Part shown: piece after piece, positions 8,883-19,132 of the stretch
How the letters are laid out: every line of letters begins with the position of its first letter
Numbering within the stretch: position 1 is the stretch's first letter
From: Planctomyces sp.
Lineage (GTDB): Bacteria; Planctomycetota; Planctomycetia; Planctomycetales; Planctomycetaceae
Direction: 5' to 3'
DNA length: 64,000 bases
Assembly: GCA_019636235.1 (NCBI GenBank)
Contig: JAHBXW010000012.1
Location: 1-64,000, forward strand
The notes under the pieces: model-generated
Told to the model about the DNA's origin: nothing
Seen by the model: the letters and a program-made list of their open reading frames with translations, nothing else
The model's database searches: none
Program-made: the position numbers and the translations under genes

Positions 8883-10640
8883 TCATTCCTCGACGTAATG
8901 CACGTCGACAAAGTACGCCCCGCGAACGTCGCCATTTGCATTCGTCAGCCAGGTGTCCAACGTCCGGCGGTTGAACGCGCCGCCCGCGGCATCGGCGTCG
9001 AGCACGAGCGTCAACGTCGCTGACGTCGCATCCGGATCAATGGCCGCCGTGGCCTCCTGCTCGCCGACCTTCACCCGCGCGCTGGTCGCCCGCAGCGCCT
9101 CGGCCGCGTGCTCGGGTCGCGAGCGCAGCGTGAATCGATACCCGCCCGGCCGGGCGATCTCGACCCACCAGGTTCCATTGGCCAGCGGATCGTTCCGCAC
9201 GTTGTCCTGCATGACCATCACCTGACCCGGCGGCGCGTGCCAGTCGTGCCCCGTGAGCCTCGCGGGGTTCTCGCGAGGATCGCCGATCGCGATCGGCACG
9301 TGGTCGGAGAACACCGGCTCGAGCGACGTCCACCACGCGTCATACGACTCGCGCAAGGTCGCGAGAACGTTCGGATATTCGGCCGCGACGTCGACCGCCT
9401 GGCCCGGATCCGCCGCCATATCGAACAGTTCCCGGCCATTGATCAACCGCCAGCGTTTGGTCATGACGGCCGATTGCCGCCACTTCTCCGGAAACTCGAC
9501 CCGCTGCGAATGCACGAACAACGTCCGCTCGTCGATCGGCGCGTCGTCTCCGCGGAGCGCGGCCGCAAGGCTCATGCCGTCCAGCGGCGGCCCGTCCGTG
9601 CGTTCCAGGCCGCACAACTCCACGAGCGTCGGCAGGATGTCGATGTGGGCCGTCAGCGCGTCGACGTCCCGACCGCCGCCGATGCCCCCCGCCGGCCAGC
9701 GGATGAAGCACGGCACGCGATGTCCGCCGTCGTACTCCGAGCCCTTCAGCCCCCGCATGCCGGCGTTGAATCCCGGCCAGGCGGGAGCGGGTTCTCCGGG
9801 CCGCACTCGCGCCAGTCCTTCGGCGCTGCCATTGTCCGTCATGAAGATGACGATCGTATTGTCGCTCAGACCCAGGGAATCAATGCGATCCAGAAGCCGT
9901 CCCAGGTTGTTGTCGATGTTCGCGATCATTCCGTAGAACGTCGCCATCGGCTCGGGCACGCCGGCGTCGACGTAGGGCTGCTTCCATTCGTCCGCGACCG
10001 TGTACGGAAAGTGCGGCGCGTTGGTGGCGAGATAGCAAAAGAACGGCCGCTCCTGATTGCGTTCGATGAACGCCAGCGCCTCGTCGAAGAAGACGTCGGT
10101 GCAGTATCCCGTGAACTGCTCCGGCACGCCGTTGCGGAAGTAGACATCGTCGAAGTAGTCGTTGCCGAACCAGTCCGGAACCTGGGTGATGCCGCCGCCG
10201 CCATGCGCGACCGATTCCTGAAAGCCGCGTTCGTGCGCCCGCAGCGGCGCGTTGTCACCCAGATGCCACTTGCCGAACTGCCCCGTGCGGTATCCGGACG
10301 CGGCCAACCGATCGGCCAGCGTGACCTCGCTGGCGCTGAGCATCGAGCGCCCCATGATCGTGTGCCACACGCCGGTGCGCGTCGAGTATCGCCCGGTGAG
10401 CAGCGCCGAACGCGTCGGCGCGCATGTCGGGTCGACATGAAAGTCCGTCAGCCGCACGCTCTCGCCATGCAGCCGGTCGAGATGCGGCGTCCGCAGCACC
10501 GTGTTGCCGTGCGCGCTGATGTCGCCGTAGCCCTGGTCGTCCGTGATGACCAGCACCACGTTCGGCGGCGCCGCCAGCGCCGCGCCCGTTTGGCACAACC
10601 CGGCGGCCAGCAATAGTCCGACGGCCAGCAGATGACGCAT
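8883..10640 (-). CDS. Exported Cys-type sulfatase (arylsulfatase family)
   Basis: 585 residues. A signal peptide (about 1-23, ending ALAA) precedes PNVVLVITDDQGYGD, whose Asp pair binds the catalytic calcium. The activation motif is CAPTRSALLTGR at residues 73-84: Cys73 is the residue converted to formylglycine by a sulfatase-modifying enzyme that is not in this window. Further family motifs include GKWHLGD, FMTDNGSAEGL and GLKGSEYDGGHRVP. The last ~130 residues form an extra beta-rich domain. It would hydrolyse sulfate esters, in planctomycetes often from algal polysaccharides. It lies 43 bases after the antiporter gene on the same strand. Confidence 0.93.
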   Translation of the reverse strand: MRHLLAVGLLLAAGLCQTGAALAAPPNVVLVITDDQGYGDISAHGNTVLRTPHLDRLHGESVRLTDFHVDPTCAPTRSALLTGRYSTRTGVWHTIMGRSMLSASEVTLADRLAASGYRTGQFGKWHLGDNAPLRAHERGFQESVAHGGGGITQVPDWFGNDYFDDVYFRNGVPEQFTGYCTDVFFDEALAFIERNQERPFFCYLATNAPHFPYTVADEWKQPYVDAGVPEPMATFYGMIANIDNNLGRLLDRIDSLGLSDNTIVIFMTDNGSAEGLARVRPGEPAPAWPGFNAGMRGLKGSEYDGGHRVPCFIRWPAGGIGGGRDVDALTAHIDILPTLVELCGLERTDGPPLDGMSLAAALRGDDAPIDERTLFVHSQRVEFPEKWRQSAVMTKRWRLINGRELFDMAADPGQAVDVAAEYPNVLATLRESYDAWWTSLEPVFSDHVPIAIGDPRENPARLTGHDWHAPPGQVMVMQDNVRNDPLANGTWWVEIARPGGYRFTLRSRPEHAAEALRATSARVKVGEQEATAAIDPDATSATLTLVLDADAAGGAFNRRTLDTWLTNANGDVRGAYFVDVHYVEE

Positions 10641-10683
10641 GGCGGCTCCTCTTGGCAGTCAACGAATGCGAGGCCGGCCGAAG

Positions 10684-12141
10684 TCATGCCGGCAAGGACG
10701 GCTCTTCGCTGCGACGCGTCATCGACCAGCCCAGCAGCGGCGGCGTGACGAGCGTCGTGACCATCACCATCACGACAATCGCGGTGTACACCGATTCGCT
10801 GATGACGGCATGACCGTCCGTGTGCAGTCCCCGGCCGATCGCCGCGAAAATCAATCCCACCTCGCCGCGGGGAATCATTCCAAACCCGACGCTCAGCCGG
10901 TCCACGCCCCGCTCGACGACGCCCAGCGAACACACCTGCTTGCCGATCACGGCCGCAATGGTGATCGCCGCCGCGAGCAGCAGCACCGACGGGTTCGCGA
11001 AGCTCCGCAGGTCCACCTGGAAGCCCATCATCACGAAGAAGATCGGCACCAGCAGCGTGGTGATCGGAATCACCCAGTCTTCCAGCGAGCCTTCGTCCGA
11101 TTGACGCAGCGGCGCGTAATGCCGCTCGTCGAGAATCAGGCCGGCCGCGAAGGCGCCCACGATCGGCGCCAGGCCCACCAGCCCGGCGATCCACGACAGC
11201 AGGAAGCACACCACCAGCCCCGTCACCACCAGCATGCCGTGCACCTTCAGCCGCGCGGCGATGGTGTACATCCGCGGGAACAGGAACTCTCCCAGCACCA
11301 CCGCGCCCACCAGAAACGCGAACGCCTTGCCGGTGATGATCGCCACTTCCGCCAGGCTGGCGCTGCCATTGAGAATGATCGCCTGCACGACCGCCAGCAC
11401 GATCAGGCCCAGCACGTCGTCGATGACGGCCGCACCCAGAATGATCTGCGATTCTTTGGCGTCCGTCTTGCCCAGGTCCTTCAGCACCCGCGCGGTGATG
11501 CCCACGCTCGTCGCGCACAACGTCGCCCCCAGAAACAGGTGCACATGCCAGCTCTCCTCCGGCAGCAGCCACTTGCCCACGCCCCAGCCCAGGCCGAACG
11601 GGGCCAGCACGCCGAGAATCGCCACCAGAAACGCCGACAACCCCACCCGCCGCATGTCGCCCAGGTTCGATTCCAGCCCCACCTCGAACAGCAGCAGAAT
11701 CACGCCGATGCGGGCCAGCATGTCCACCGTCGTTGAGACCGCCGAGGCGATCGTCTCCGGATGGTCGGCCGATGCCGGCCGCAGAAACTCGAACACCGTC
11801 GGCCCGAGCAGCACCAGGTTGCCCATGATCACGCCGACCAAAAGCTCGCCCAGGACGGCGGGCTGACGGAACCGGACGAGAATGGCGCCGCCGATCTTGG
11901 CCGCCGCCAGAATCAGCGACAGGCCGACGAGCAGCGGGGTGACGGGATCGTGGTGTCCGTTCGCGTGATCGTCTGCGGCGGTCTGCGCGACCTCGCCCGT
12001 CAGGGGGGGCCCCGCGGCATCGGGCGCCGCATCCTGACCGAACACATACGCGGCCGCGAGCAGGATCAGCAGAACGGGAAGCGATCGTACGGAGACAAAC
12101 CGGGGGCGGCGCCGGCGACCGGCGCGACTGTCCATCTGCAT
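10684..12141 (-). CDS. CPA2-family cation:proton antiporter
   Basis: 485 residues. A basic N-terminus and a hydrophobic segment ending YVFGQDA suggest a cleavable signal or an extra first membrane helix, followed by a polar His/Asp-rich loop (DDHANGHHD). Then come about 12 membrane helices with CPA2 signatures: [42 protein letters not shown] and [14 protein letters not shown], where the consecutive Asp residues are the ion-binding pair. There is no C-terminal RCK/TrkA domain, so it resembles Na+/H+ exchangers more than KefB/C. A hairpin terminator lies just upstream, separating it from the Gfo/Idh/MocA gene. Confidence 0.9.
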   Translation of the reverse strand: MQMDSRAGRRRRPRFVSVRSLPVLLILLAAAYVFGQDAAPDAAGPPLTGEVAQTAADDHANGHHDPVTPLLVGLSLILAAAKIGGAILVRFRQPAVLGELLVGVIMGNLVLLGPTVFEFLRPASADHPETIASAVSTTVDMLARIGVILLLFEVGLESNLGDMRRVGLSAFLVAILGVLAPFGLGWGVGKWLLPEESWHVHLFLGATLCATSVGITARVLKDLGKTDAKESQIILGAAVIDDVLGLIVLAVVQAIILNGSASLAEVAIITGKAFAFLVGAVVLGEFLFPRMYTIAARLKVHGMLVVTGLVVCFLLSWIAGLVGLAPIVGAFAAGLILDERHYAPLRQSDEGSLEDWVIPITTLLVPIFFVMMGFQVDLRSFANPSVLLLAAAITIAAVIGKQVCSLGVVERGVDRLSVGFGMIPRGEVGLIFAAIGRGLHTDGHAVISESVYTAIVVMVMVTTLVTPPLLGWSMTRRSEEPSLPA

Positions 12142-12176
12142 CTCGAATTCACCAGGTCTCGCTGGAACAAAACAGG

Positions 12177-12208
12177 AAAACCCAGCCCCGGAGGCGAAGC
12201 TGGGTTTT
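12177..12208 (-). terminator. Intrinsic terminator of the Gfo/Idh/MocA gene
   Basis: Arms 12177-12186 (aaaacccagc) and 12199-12208 (gctgggtttt) are perfectly complementary over 10 bp with a 12-base GC-rich loop. Read leftward the stem ends in a T tract (TTTTCCTGTTTTG). It sits 32 bases past the stop of the gene at 12240 and before the antiporter start, so it should end the oxidoreductase transcript. Confidence 0.85.
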
Positions 12209-12239
12209 TACGAACCGGCGCAGCGCGGGCCGGCCTGCG

Positions 12240-13637
12240 TCAGACGGGGATATTGATCTCGTAACCCTTCCGCTGTTCGCGGGTCTGCCACAGATTGGCT
12301 TCATCGTCGCCGACGATCTGCTGCTTCTCGGCGTCCCATTCCAGCCGGCGGTCGAGCCGGATGGCGATGTTCGCCAGATGGCAGGTCGTCATGGCGCGAT
12401 GATGCGAGTAGACGTCGGACATCGGCTGTTCGCGCGTCTTCAGGCATTCGAAGAAGTTGCCCATGTGGTTGCCGGGCTCCTTGCCCTTGTACAGCTCCAC
12501 AATCGCGCCGTCCGGCAGCGGATTGGATTCCAGCTCCTCGTAGGGGCGGCCCTTGATCCGCTCGCGGCTGACATGGAACCGGCCCTCGGTCCCCTCGAAC
12601 AGGATGCCGTTGCCGTCCTGCGAATGGCTGACGATGTGCATTTCCACGTCGCCGGGGCACATCACCTTCACGTCGAACGCCGTGGCCGTGTTGTACATGT
12701 CGTCCCGCGTCGGCATGCCGTTCTGGAACTCGCAGGGATGCTTGACAGTTCCCGGAACCGGCTCGACCGACGTCGGCCCGCTCTGGTCGATCCCCAGCGC
12801 CCAGCTGGCGATGTCGACGTGGTGCGCGCCCCAGTCGGTCATCTTGCCGCCCGAGTACTCGTACCACCAACGGAACTCGTAGTGCACCCGGCTGTGCGGA
12901 TACCGCGCCCGGCCGCCCATCGGCTTCGACCGGTAATCCACCATCGGCGCCTGGCCCAGCCACATGTCCCAGTTCAACGCACCGGGAACGTCCGCAACCG
13001 GAATCTCGCCGCTCTCCGGCGCGCCGCCGATGTCGCACACCACCCGCTTCACCTGGCCGATCCGGCCATGCTTGATCATCGCCACCGCCGTCAGGAACCG
13101 CAGCCCCATTTCGCTCCGCTGCTGCGTGCCCACCTGGAACACGCGCTTCGTCTCATCCAGCACCTTGATGATCTGCTTGCCCTCATGGATCGTCAGCGTC
13201 AGCGGCTTTTCGCAGTACACGTCCTTGCCGGCCTGCATCGCCTCGATGGCGATCTTCGAATGCCAGTGATCGGGCGTCACGATCGTGACGACGTCGATGT
13301 CCTTGCGGTCCAGCAGATGCCGGTAATCCTCGTACACGTCGACCGGGCGGTTCGCTCCCTTGGCGCCGTTCCGCTCCTTGGCGACCGATCGTCCCGCCAG
13401 AGCGTGATCAAAATCCACGTCGCATACCGCGGCGCACGTCGAGTAATTCATGGCCTGCCGGCCCACGTCATGCCAGCGGTCGCCGGTGCCGATGCAGCCC
13501 AGCACGGGCCGCTCGAGGGCGCTCTGGTTCTCCTGGGCCAGCGACCGGCGGCTGGTGAACCAGTAAGGCATCACCGCGCCGGCGGCGACAGCTGTGGACG
13601 TCTGCAGAAAACCGCGTCGACTGGGGCGTGCAGGCAC
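12240..13637 (-). CDS. Tat-exported Gfo/Idh/MocA-family oxidoreductase
   Basis: 465 residues from GTG 13637, chosen because AGGAGAG sits a few bases upstream and because the product then begins [14 protein letters not shown], a twin-arginine signal (Arg7-Arg8) with a hydrophobic stretch to about residue 28. The longer frame to 13730 adds residues that overlap purH by 4 bases. The Rossmann motif LGCIGTGDR (about 47-54) and the EKP motif (VYCEKPLTL) mark the NAD(P)-binding domain of this family, which oxidises sugars and related polyols. Planctomycetes encode many such Tat-exported paralogues. Substrate unknown. Confidence 0.9.
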   Translation of the reverse strand: MPARPSRRGFLQTSTAVAAGAVMPYWFTSRRSLAQENQSALERPVLGCIGTGDRWHDVGRQAMNYSTCAAVCDVDFDHALAGRSVAKERNGAKGANRPVDVYEDYRHLLDRKDIDVVTIVTPDHWHSKIAIEAMQAGKDVYCEKPLTLTIHEGKQIIKVLDETKRVFQVGTQQRSEMGLRFLTAVAMIKHGRIGQVKRVVCDIGGAPESGEIPVADVPGALNWDMWLGQAPMVDYRSKPMGGRARYPHSRVHYEFRWWYEYSGGKMTDWGAHHVDIASWALGIDQSGPTSVEPVPGTVKHPCEFQNGMPTRDDMYNTATAFDVKVMCPGDVEMHIVSHSQDGNGILFEGTEGRFHVSRERIKGRPYEELESNPLPDGAIVELYKGKEPGNHMGNFFECLKTREQPMSDVYSHHRAMTTCHLANIAIRLDRRLEWDAEKQQIVGDDEANLWQTREQRKGYEINIPV

Positions 13638-13726
13638 GGGCGCTCTCCTCGGAGTCACGGGGATCCAACGTTGTCGCGGAGTGTAAACGAATCGCACACC
13701 CGCGACCATCGCCCGCGCGGCCGATA

Positions 13727-15310
13727 TCAATGCCGGAAATGCCGACGCCCCGTGAAGATCATTGCCAGTCCGCGTTCGTTGCAGGCCGCGATGACTTCCG
13801 CATCCCGGACCGACCCGCCCGGCTGGATCAGGGCCGTCACGCCCGCCTCGGCCGCCTGGTCGACGCCGTCCCGGAAGGGAAAGAACGCATCCGAGGCCGC
13901 GACCGCGCCCCGGCCGCGGTCCCCCGACTTGTCCGCGGCGATCCGCGCGGAGTCCAGCCGGCTCATCTGCCCGGCCCCCACGCCGAGGACCATCCCCGCC
14001 TTCGCAAACACGATCGCGTTGGATTTCACGTGCTTGCAGACCTTCCAGGCGAACTCCAGGTCCCGCCGCTCCGACTCCGTCGGCGCCCGCTCGGTGACCA
14101 CCTGAAACTCGTCGACCGGATCCGGCTGATCGTCCCGGTCCTGAACCAGCAAGCCCCCCGACACGCGCCGATACTCCGCCGCGCCGCCCGCCCCCTCAAG
14201 CAGCCCGGGGACCCGCAGCAACCGCACGCTGGCCTTCCATTTCGGCCGCGTCGTCAGGATCTCCAGCGCCTCGGGGTCGAAGCCGGGGGCGATGACAGCC
14301 TCGATGAACCGGTTTGGCTGACAAAGCCGGTCAGCCGTCGTGGCGTCCACCGCGCGGTTGAACCCCAGAATCGACCCGAACGCGCTCACAGGATCGCCGT
14401 CGTACGCCTTCTCGAACGCGTCGGCCAGAGTGTCCGCAATCGCGCAGCCGCAGGGATTGTTGTGTTTGAGAACCGTCGCCGCCGGCTCCGCGAACTCGCG
14501 GACGATCGCCAGCGCGGCATCCAGGTCCAGCAGGTTGTTGTACGACAGCTCCTTGCCGTGCACCTGCTCCGCCGCCGTCAGAGAATTCCTGGGAGCGTTC
14601 GGTTCGACGTACCAGGCCGCCGACTGGTGCGGATTCTCGCCGTACCGCAGCGCCTGCCGCAGTTCGAACGCCAGTTCCAGCCTCTTCGCCGGGGCCGCCT
14701 CAGAAATCACATCCACTTCCGCGGCCGTGCGGGCCGTGCCCGCGAAGTGCTTCGCGATCGCCGCGTCGTACCGCGCCGTGATTTCAAAGGCGGCCTGCAT
14801 CAGCCGACGCCGCAGCGGCAGCCCCAGCGAGCCGCCGCGAAGGGCCTCCAGCACGGGGCCGTACTGGTCGGGGGACGTCACGATCCCGACGTATGCGTGA
14901 TTTTTCGCCGCGGAGCGGACCATGCTCGGCCCGCCGATGTCGATCTGTTCCACGGCTTCGTCGTGCGTGACGCCCGGCCGGGCGACCGTCTGCTCGAATG
15001 GGTACAGATTCACCACGACGAGTTCAAACGGCACGATCCCGTGCGCGGCGATCGCCGCCGCGTCCGCGGGCAGATCGGGGCGCCCCAGGATCGCGCCATG
15101 CACCTTCGGGTGCAGCGTCTTGACCCGGCCATCCATGATTTCGGGAAAACCGGTGTATTCCGAAACGTCGACGACCGGAATGCCCTGGTCCCGCAGGAAC
15201 CGCGCGGTCCCCCCCGTGGAGACGATTTCAAATCCGAGCTGATGCAGCTCGCGGACGAAGCTCTCCAAACCTGATTTGTCACTGACGCTGATCAGCGCGC
15301 GGCGCGGCAT
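13727..15310 (-). CDS. purH: Bifunctional AICAR formyltransferase / IMP cyclohydrolase
   Basis: 527 residues, full length for PurH, which carries out the last two steps of IMP synthesis. The N-terminal IMP cyclohydrolase domain shows [32 protein letters not shown] and [15 protein letters not shown]. The AICAR transformylase domain shows [10 protein letters not shown], the catalytic Lys-His in LKHNNPCG, and the C-terminal PGGSVRD and GRRHFRH, the usual ending. A 116-base gap with a terminator-like hairpin separates it from the DUF1080 gene upstream. Confidence 0.97.
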   Translation of the reverse strand: MPRRALISVSDKSGLESFVRELHQLGFEIVSTGGTARFLRDQGIPVVDVSEYTGFPEIMDGRVKTLHPKVHGAILGRPDLPADAAAIAAHGIVPFELVVVNLYPFEQTVARPGVTHDEAVEQIDIGGPSMVRSAAKNHAYVGIVTSPDQYGPVLEALRGGSLGLPLRRRLMQAAFEITARYDAAIAKHFAGTARTAAEVDVISEAAPAKRLELAFELRQALRYGENPHQSAAWYVEPNAPRNSLTAAEQVHGKELSYNNLLDLDAALAIVREFAEPAATVLKHNNPCGCAIADTLADAFEKAYDGDPVSAFGSILGFNRAVDATTADRLCQPNRFIEAVIAPGFDPEALEILTTRPKWKASVRLLRVPGLLEGAGGAAEYRRVSGGLLVQDRDDQPDPVDEFQVVTERAPTESERRDLEFAWKVCKHVKSNAIVFAKAGMVLGVGAGQMSRLDSARIAADKSGDRGRGAVAASDAFFPFRDGVDQAAEAGVTALIQPGGSVRDAEVIAACNERGLAMIFTGRRHFRH

Positions 15311-15376
15311 CGACTAAGACTCCCTGGCGACGAAAGCGCGGGACTCTATTCCGCAGGGGGGAGGCCGTCAAATGCC

Positions 15377-15404
15377 GCGACCCGCGGCGGAAACCGCGGG
15401 TCGC
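15377..15404 (-). terminator. Probable terminator hairpin after the DUF1080 gene
   Basis: Perfect 11-bp stem: 15377-15387 pairs with 15394-15404 around a 6-base loop (cggaaa). It is 22 bases past the stop of the DUF1080 gene, reading leftward. Only a short T-containing run (GGCATTTGAC) follows, so termination may be weak or Rho-assisted. Confidence 0.6.
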
Positions 15405-15426
15405 CGTTGCCGCAATCGCGTCTGCG

Positions 15427-16338
15427 TCACTTCTTGACGGCCCAGATGTTCCGGAACCGCACGGGATTGCCATGATCCTGCAGGAAGATCGGGGCCGCCT
15501 TGCCATCCTCCGCGCCCACGACGCCGCCGGGAGTGTGGTTCGGAAGCTCCAGGTTCTCATGAATGGCCACGCCGTTGTGCCGGATCGTCACCACCGCGTT
15601 CTTGACCTTCTGCCCGTCCTCAAACACCGGCGCTTTGAATTCGAGATCGTACGTCTGCCACTGCAGCGGCGGCAGGCACATGTTGATCCGCGGCCGCGCA
15701 ATCGAATAGATGCCGCCGCATTCGTTGTTCTCCCCTTCCAGCCCGAACGAATCCAGAATCTGGCACTCGTAGCGGCCGTGCACGTACAGCCCGCTGTTGC
15801 CCCGCGCCTGGCCGCGCGATTCCGGCATGTAGGGCAGCAGGAACTCCAGGTGCAGCTCGTGGTCGACAAACGTCTCGGTCGTCGTCGCCCCCGCGATCAG
15901 CAGCCCGTCCTCCGTCATCTTCGTCCCGTCCCGCCAGAATTTCTTCAGCGTCTCCGGCTGGCCGTCGAACAGCACGATGGCTCCGGCCGGCGGCTCGGCG
16001 CCCAGGGTCGGGCTCTCGCGCTCGATCCGCTTAAGGCCCTCCGTCGCGTGCTCGATGTGTGCGGCGTCCCCTTCCGAGGCGGACTTGGATTTCTCATCCC
16101 AGCCCGCGCCCGGCAGGCCCCCTGCATACGTCACCGCCCGAAACTTGCCTCCGCCGAGCGCGATGACCTGCACGCCCTTCCCTTCCCCGGCGTATTCCCC
16201 CTGGACCGCGAAATCGGGGTCGGCCTGCGCGGCCTTGACGGTCTCGTACGTCAGATGCCCCTCTTCGGCGGACAGCGGCAGCGCAGGAACGCTGATCAGC
16301 GCGGCCAGCAGGCAAGCGGAAGTGATGCGGGACGGCAT
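15427..16338 (-). CDS. Exported DUF1080 (3-keto-disaccharide hydrolase-like) protein
   Basis: 303 residues from ATG 16338, with AGGA about 9 bases upstream. The start MPSRITSACLLAALISVPAL is a signal peptide ending about LSAEE. An N-terminal region (about 30-110) precedes the DUF1080 beta-sandwich: IVLFDGQPETLKKF, GNSGLYVHGRYECQILDSFG, ECGGIYSIARP, and the ending GNPVRFRNIWAVK, all typical of the family. Members hydrolyse 3-keto-glycosides formed by Gfo/Idh/MocA-type oxidation, which fits the oxidoreductase gene 1.8 kb away, though purH separates them. The frame extends to 16515 but without a signal peptide at that start. Confidence 0.88.
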   Translation of the reverse strand: MPSRITSACLLAALISVPALPLSAEEGHLTYETVKAAQADPDFAVQGEYAGEGKGVQVIALGGGKFRAVTYAGGLPGAGWDEKSKSASEGDAAHIEHATEGLKRIERESPTLGAEPPAGAIVLFDGQPETLKKFWRDGTKMTEDGLLIAGATTTETFVDHELHLEFLLPYMPESRGQARGNSGLYVHGRYECQILDSFGLEGENNECGGIYSIARPRINMCLPPLQWQTYDLEFKAPVFEDGQKVKNAVVTIRHNGVAIHENLELPNHTPGGVVGAEDGKAAPIFLQDHGNPVRFRNIWAVKK

Positions 16339-16547
16339 TGCGAATTCCTGATCAAGTGCGTGGAAGGGTCGTAACCGGAGCCCACTGCCGCCCTCCGCAG
16401 GCCCCGCGTCTCTCTCGAACCCGGACGCGGCGAGCCGGCGGACAGGCAGCCGACAGACCTTCAAAATCAAAAATGGCACAATGGCGGGCGGCCGGCAAGG
16501 CTCCGCGACTCGCAAAGCCGACTGGAATCAACGGCCCCCCCAAACGA

Positions 16548-16585
16548 CCGCAGGCCGACGTTTCCTGGGGAACGCCGGCCTGCGG
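16548..16585 (-). terminator. Long hairpin terminator after the S41 protease gene
   Basis: Arms 16548-16562 and 16571-16585 contain the perfect inverted repeat CCGCAGGCCG/CGGCCTGCGG, then one mismatch and CGTT/AACG, closing on an 8-base loop. It is 57 bases past the protease stop on the minus strand. The rest of the 303-base interval 16339-16641 holds no gene I can support; the 5' region of the DUF1080 gene starts at its left end. Confidence 0.7.
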
Positions 16586-16641
16586 ATTTGCGGCCAGTTC
16601 GTGCGGGGTTGCCGGCCGAACGTGCCGTCCAGGCGTCGATG

Positions 16642-18444
16642 TCACCGCCCCGCCTGCTCCGCCAGCTGGGCAGGCCGTCCGGTACGGACGATCTGCAGGG
16701 CAGCGTGCAGGTCAGGATCGCGGGCGTCATCGACGTCGATCGCCCCCGGAGCCTTCGCCACATTGTGGTCCGGCGACACGCCGGCTCCGGCCATCACTCG
16801 GCCCGAAGGACCGTAGAAGGCCGCGGTCGTCAGCTTCAGCTCCCCCGCCGCCGACTGCAGCGGGAAGTGCGTCTGCACCGACCCCTTCCCGTAGGACCGA
16901 CGTCCCACCACCATGCCGCGGCCGTTCTCCTGGATCGCGGCCGCAAAAATCTCGCTGGCGCTCGCGCTGTTCTCGTCGATCAGCACCACCAGCGGCGTCT
17001 TCCACGTCTCCTGCCACTTCGCGGAGAACACCGAGTTGTCCGACTGCGTCCGACCCCGCGTCGACACGATCGTGCCCGAAGGCAGGAAAATGTCGCACAC
17101 GTCGACGGCCACGCTCAGCAGGCCCCCCGGGTTGCCCCGCAGGTCCAGCACCAGCGACTCCATCCCCGCGTTGTGCAACGACCACAGCTCCTTCAGCAGA
17201 TCGTTGGTCGTCGACTCCGAGAACTGCTTCACCCGGACGTAGCCGACCTTCCGCTGTGAATCCAGGAACTTCGTATCCACCACGCTGCTCACGTACACCT
17301 GCCGCCGCTGCATGTTCATCGACAGCGACCGGCCCTGGCGAACCAGAGTCAGGCTGACCGTCGAGCCGGCCGGCCCGCCGATCAGATCCGCGGCCTGGTT
17401 CAGGCTCATGCCGCGCAGCTGCCGGTTGTTCACCGCGATGATCACGTCTCCCTTCTGCACGCCGGCCCCATGCGCGGGTCCCCCCGCGATGACTCCGGTC
17501 ACCAGCACGCCGTCCGCGTCGGTTTTGAGCTCAACGCCGATGCCGACGATCCGCTCTTCCAGGCTGGCGCTGGGGCCGAACTGAGTCCGTGAGGGCACGA
17601 AGCTCGAATACCGGTCCAGCGAATCCAGCATGCTGTTGACGAACTCCAGCCCCGCCGCCTCGCGACGCAGGCCGATCCGCTGCTGCGACACTTCCGCGGC
17701 CCACTGCATCAGGCCCAGCGCCTCGCTGGACTGACGGGCCGGCTGCGACTGCGCCATCTGCAGGAGTTCCTGCCGCAGCCCCTGAATGGCCGTCGGCGAC
17801 GGATTGATCCGGTTCGCGGACAGAAACTCGGGCAGCGTCACCGCATCCGCGAGTCCCCGCAGCGCCGCGGCGGTGCGGACCTCGTAGCCGGGCGGATTCA
17901 CATGCCGCGTGTCGATCAGCCGCGACGTTTCATTCAACAGCGACGCGACCTGGTTGAACGTGACCTGTCCGAGGTAGCCCAGCATCCGCGAATCGGTGTA
18001 CCGGCCGCGAATCCGGGTCAGGTTGGAATCCGGCTCCGTCGGAGCGACGGGCGCAGGGTTCGTCCAGGGCGCCTGGCCGGGCAGCGCGTTGCCGCCGTCC
18101 CAGCCCGCGGGCTGCGTGGGCTGAGGCGTCCAGCCGCCGGGCGCCGGCGTCGCGTTCCAGGGATCGCCGATGCCCAGCTCATTCGCGGGACGGACGGCGG
18201 TCCGCAGATACGGCGGCCCGATCCCCACCTCGGGATGAAACTCCGCGAGGACGATGAGGGCCGCGTTCTCGGTGGCAGTGGCGCCCGCGACGGGGACGAC
18301 GACCGTGTGGCTGGAAGCCGGCGTCGGGGCGAGGTCGGCCGCCTGAACATCGTCGGTCGCGGTCGCCGTGACGGCGAACGCAGCGACGAGCATCATCAGG
18401 CCAGCCATGAAGTTCTTACGGAAGTCAAAGGTTCGAGCAGTCAT
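16642..18444 (-). CDS. S41-family C-terminal processing serine protease with PDZ domain
   Basis: 600 residues. A signal peptide (about 1-36) precedes a Pro/Gly-rich segment and a ~150-residue region of unknown role. A PDZ domain follows (GVQKGDVIIAVNNRQLRGMS), then the S41 catalytic domain with YVRVKQFSE, LVLDLRGNPGGLLS, the Ser motif ENSASASEI (about 491-499) and the general-base Lys in YGKGSVQ (K520). Such Ctp proteases cut the C-termini of exported proteins. AAGGA sits 8 bases before the ATG. It follows csrA by 56 bases on the same strand and probably shares its transcript. The hairpin at 16548-16585 ends the unit. Confidence 0.92.
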   Translation of the reverse strand: MTARTFDFRKNFMAGLMMLVAAFAVTATATDDVQAADLAPTPASSHTVVVPVAGATATENAALIVLAEFHPEVGIGPPYLRTAVRPANELGIGDPWNATPAPGGWTPQPTQPAGWDGGNALPGQAPWTNPAPVAPTEPDSNLTRIRGRYTDSRMLGYLGQVTFNQVASLLNETSRLIDTRHVNPPGYEVRTAAALRGLADAVTLPEFLSANRINPSPTAIQGLRQELLQMAQSQPARQSSEALGLMQWAAEVSQQRIGLRREAAGLEFVNSMLDSLDRYSSFVPSRTQFGPSASLEERIVGIGVELKTDADGVLVTGVIAGGPAHGAGVQKGDVIIAVNNRQLRGMSLNQAADLIGGPAGSTVSLTLVRQGRSLSMNMQRRQVYVSSVVDTKFLDSQRKVGYVRVKQFSESTTNDLLKELWSLHNAGMESLVLDLRGNPGGLLSVAVDVCDIFLPSGTIVSTRGRTQSDNSVFSAKWQETWKTPLVVLIDENSASASEIFAAAIQENGRGMVVGRRSYGKGSVQTHFPLQSAAGELKLTTAAFYGPSGRVMAGAGVSPDHNVAKAPGAIDVDDARDPDLHAALQIVRTGRPAQLAEQAGR

Positions 18445-18500
18445 TGCCGTGATCCTTCTGGGAGTTGTCCTTGGGAAGTTGAGGGGAAACGCGTCTCGGC

Positions 18501-18725
18501 TCAGCCGGCGACAGGGCGGGGAACAGCCGCGGAATGCTCGTGAGCGAGATTCCGCTTGAGGGTGGCGAGGAGTCCCGTTTCGGCCACTTCGCCGCGGAGG
18601 ACACGCACATCGGTGGGGGCGTCGATGCCGATCTTGACTCGGCCGCGCCCGCAGGAAATCACTTTGATGACAACGTCGTGTCCAATCCGAATCGTTTCAG
18701 CCGTCTTGCGAGTCAGAACCAACAT
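18501..18725 (-). CDS. csrA: Carbon storage regulator, mRNA-binding protein CsrA
   Basis: 74 residues from ATG 18725, chosen because AGGAG lies 9 bases upstream and because CsrA proteins start MLVLTRK. The rest (ETIRIG, VKIGIDAP, VRVLRGEV) covers the beta-strand dimer that binds GGA in RNA hairpin loops and controls translation. A longer frame to 18878 reads through non-conserved sequence. The tail beyond residue ~60 is longer than the E. coli protein. It heads a two-gene run with the S41 protease. Its own leader contains several GGA motifs, so autoregulation is plausible. Confidence 0.95.
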   Translation of the reverse strand: MLVLTRKTAETIRIGHDVVIKVISCGRGRVKIGIDAPTDVRVLRGEVAETGLLATLKRNLAHEHSAAVPRPVAG

Positions 18726-19132
18726 GTCGCACGCTCCTGTCCTTGGAAAAGTTTCTCTGGTTTCCCACCAGGCCTCGCTTTCGGTCTTGACTGACCGTCG
18801 CGTCCTGGCGACGCAAGATGCACATTGCACTAGGCATGCCAATCCTCGACAAGTCGCTTCTGGAACACCGACACACACTGCAAATTATAGACTTACGACG
18901 AAACGCAAGCTCCCAGCTTCTCACTCCGGCTGTTCCAGCGCGTGGAATTGCCAATCCGCCTTGCAGCCGATTCAATGTCAGTGCGACGACATTCAATTTG
19001 CATCCGATCACTTCGACGTCATTTCCGGCAGGTTCTGCCGTTGGGGGCGCGCGGCGCCGCTCACACTGGCCGGCCTCCGGTCGCGCCGCGGGCTTTTCTT
19101 TCGATGGCGATTCTGCGAAGAGACCACGTGGC
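18726..19132. other. csrA leader and divergent intergenic region
   Basis: 407 bases between csrA and the composite gene at 19133. Leftward there is a perfect TATAAT at 18884-18889, giving csrA a leader of about 150 bases. GGA occurs several times in that leader, including in ACAGGAG just before the csrA start. The frame of the rightward gene is open across this stretch to 18818, but the extension is unlike protein and overlaps the csrA promoter. Confidence 0.5.
18884..18889 (-). promoter_or_regulatory. Candidate -10 box for csrA
   Basis: The plus-strand attata reads TATAAT leftward, a consensus sigma-70 -10 box, about 160 bases before the csrA ATG. The -35 region is weak (TTGCGT-like at a short spacing), so this call rests mainly on the -10 box. 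Confidence 0.4.

Noticed and set aside
12378-15274. Two plus-strand frames of 575 and 548 codons opposite Gfo/Idh/MocA and purH
   Set aside because: purH and the oxidoreductase are unmistakable on the minus strand; the plus frames show no domain.
18818-19132. N-terminal extension of the receiver/LRR ORF
   Set aside because: It overlaps the csrA promoter and leader and does not look like coding sequence.
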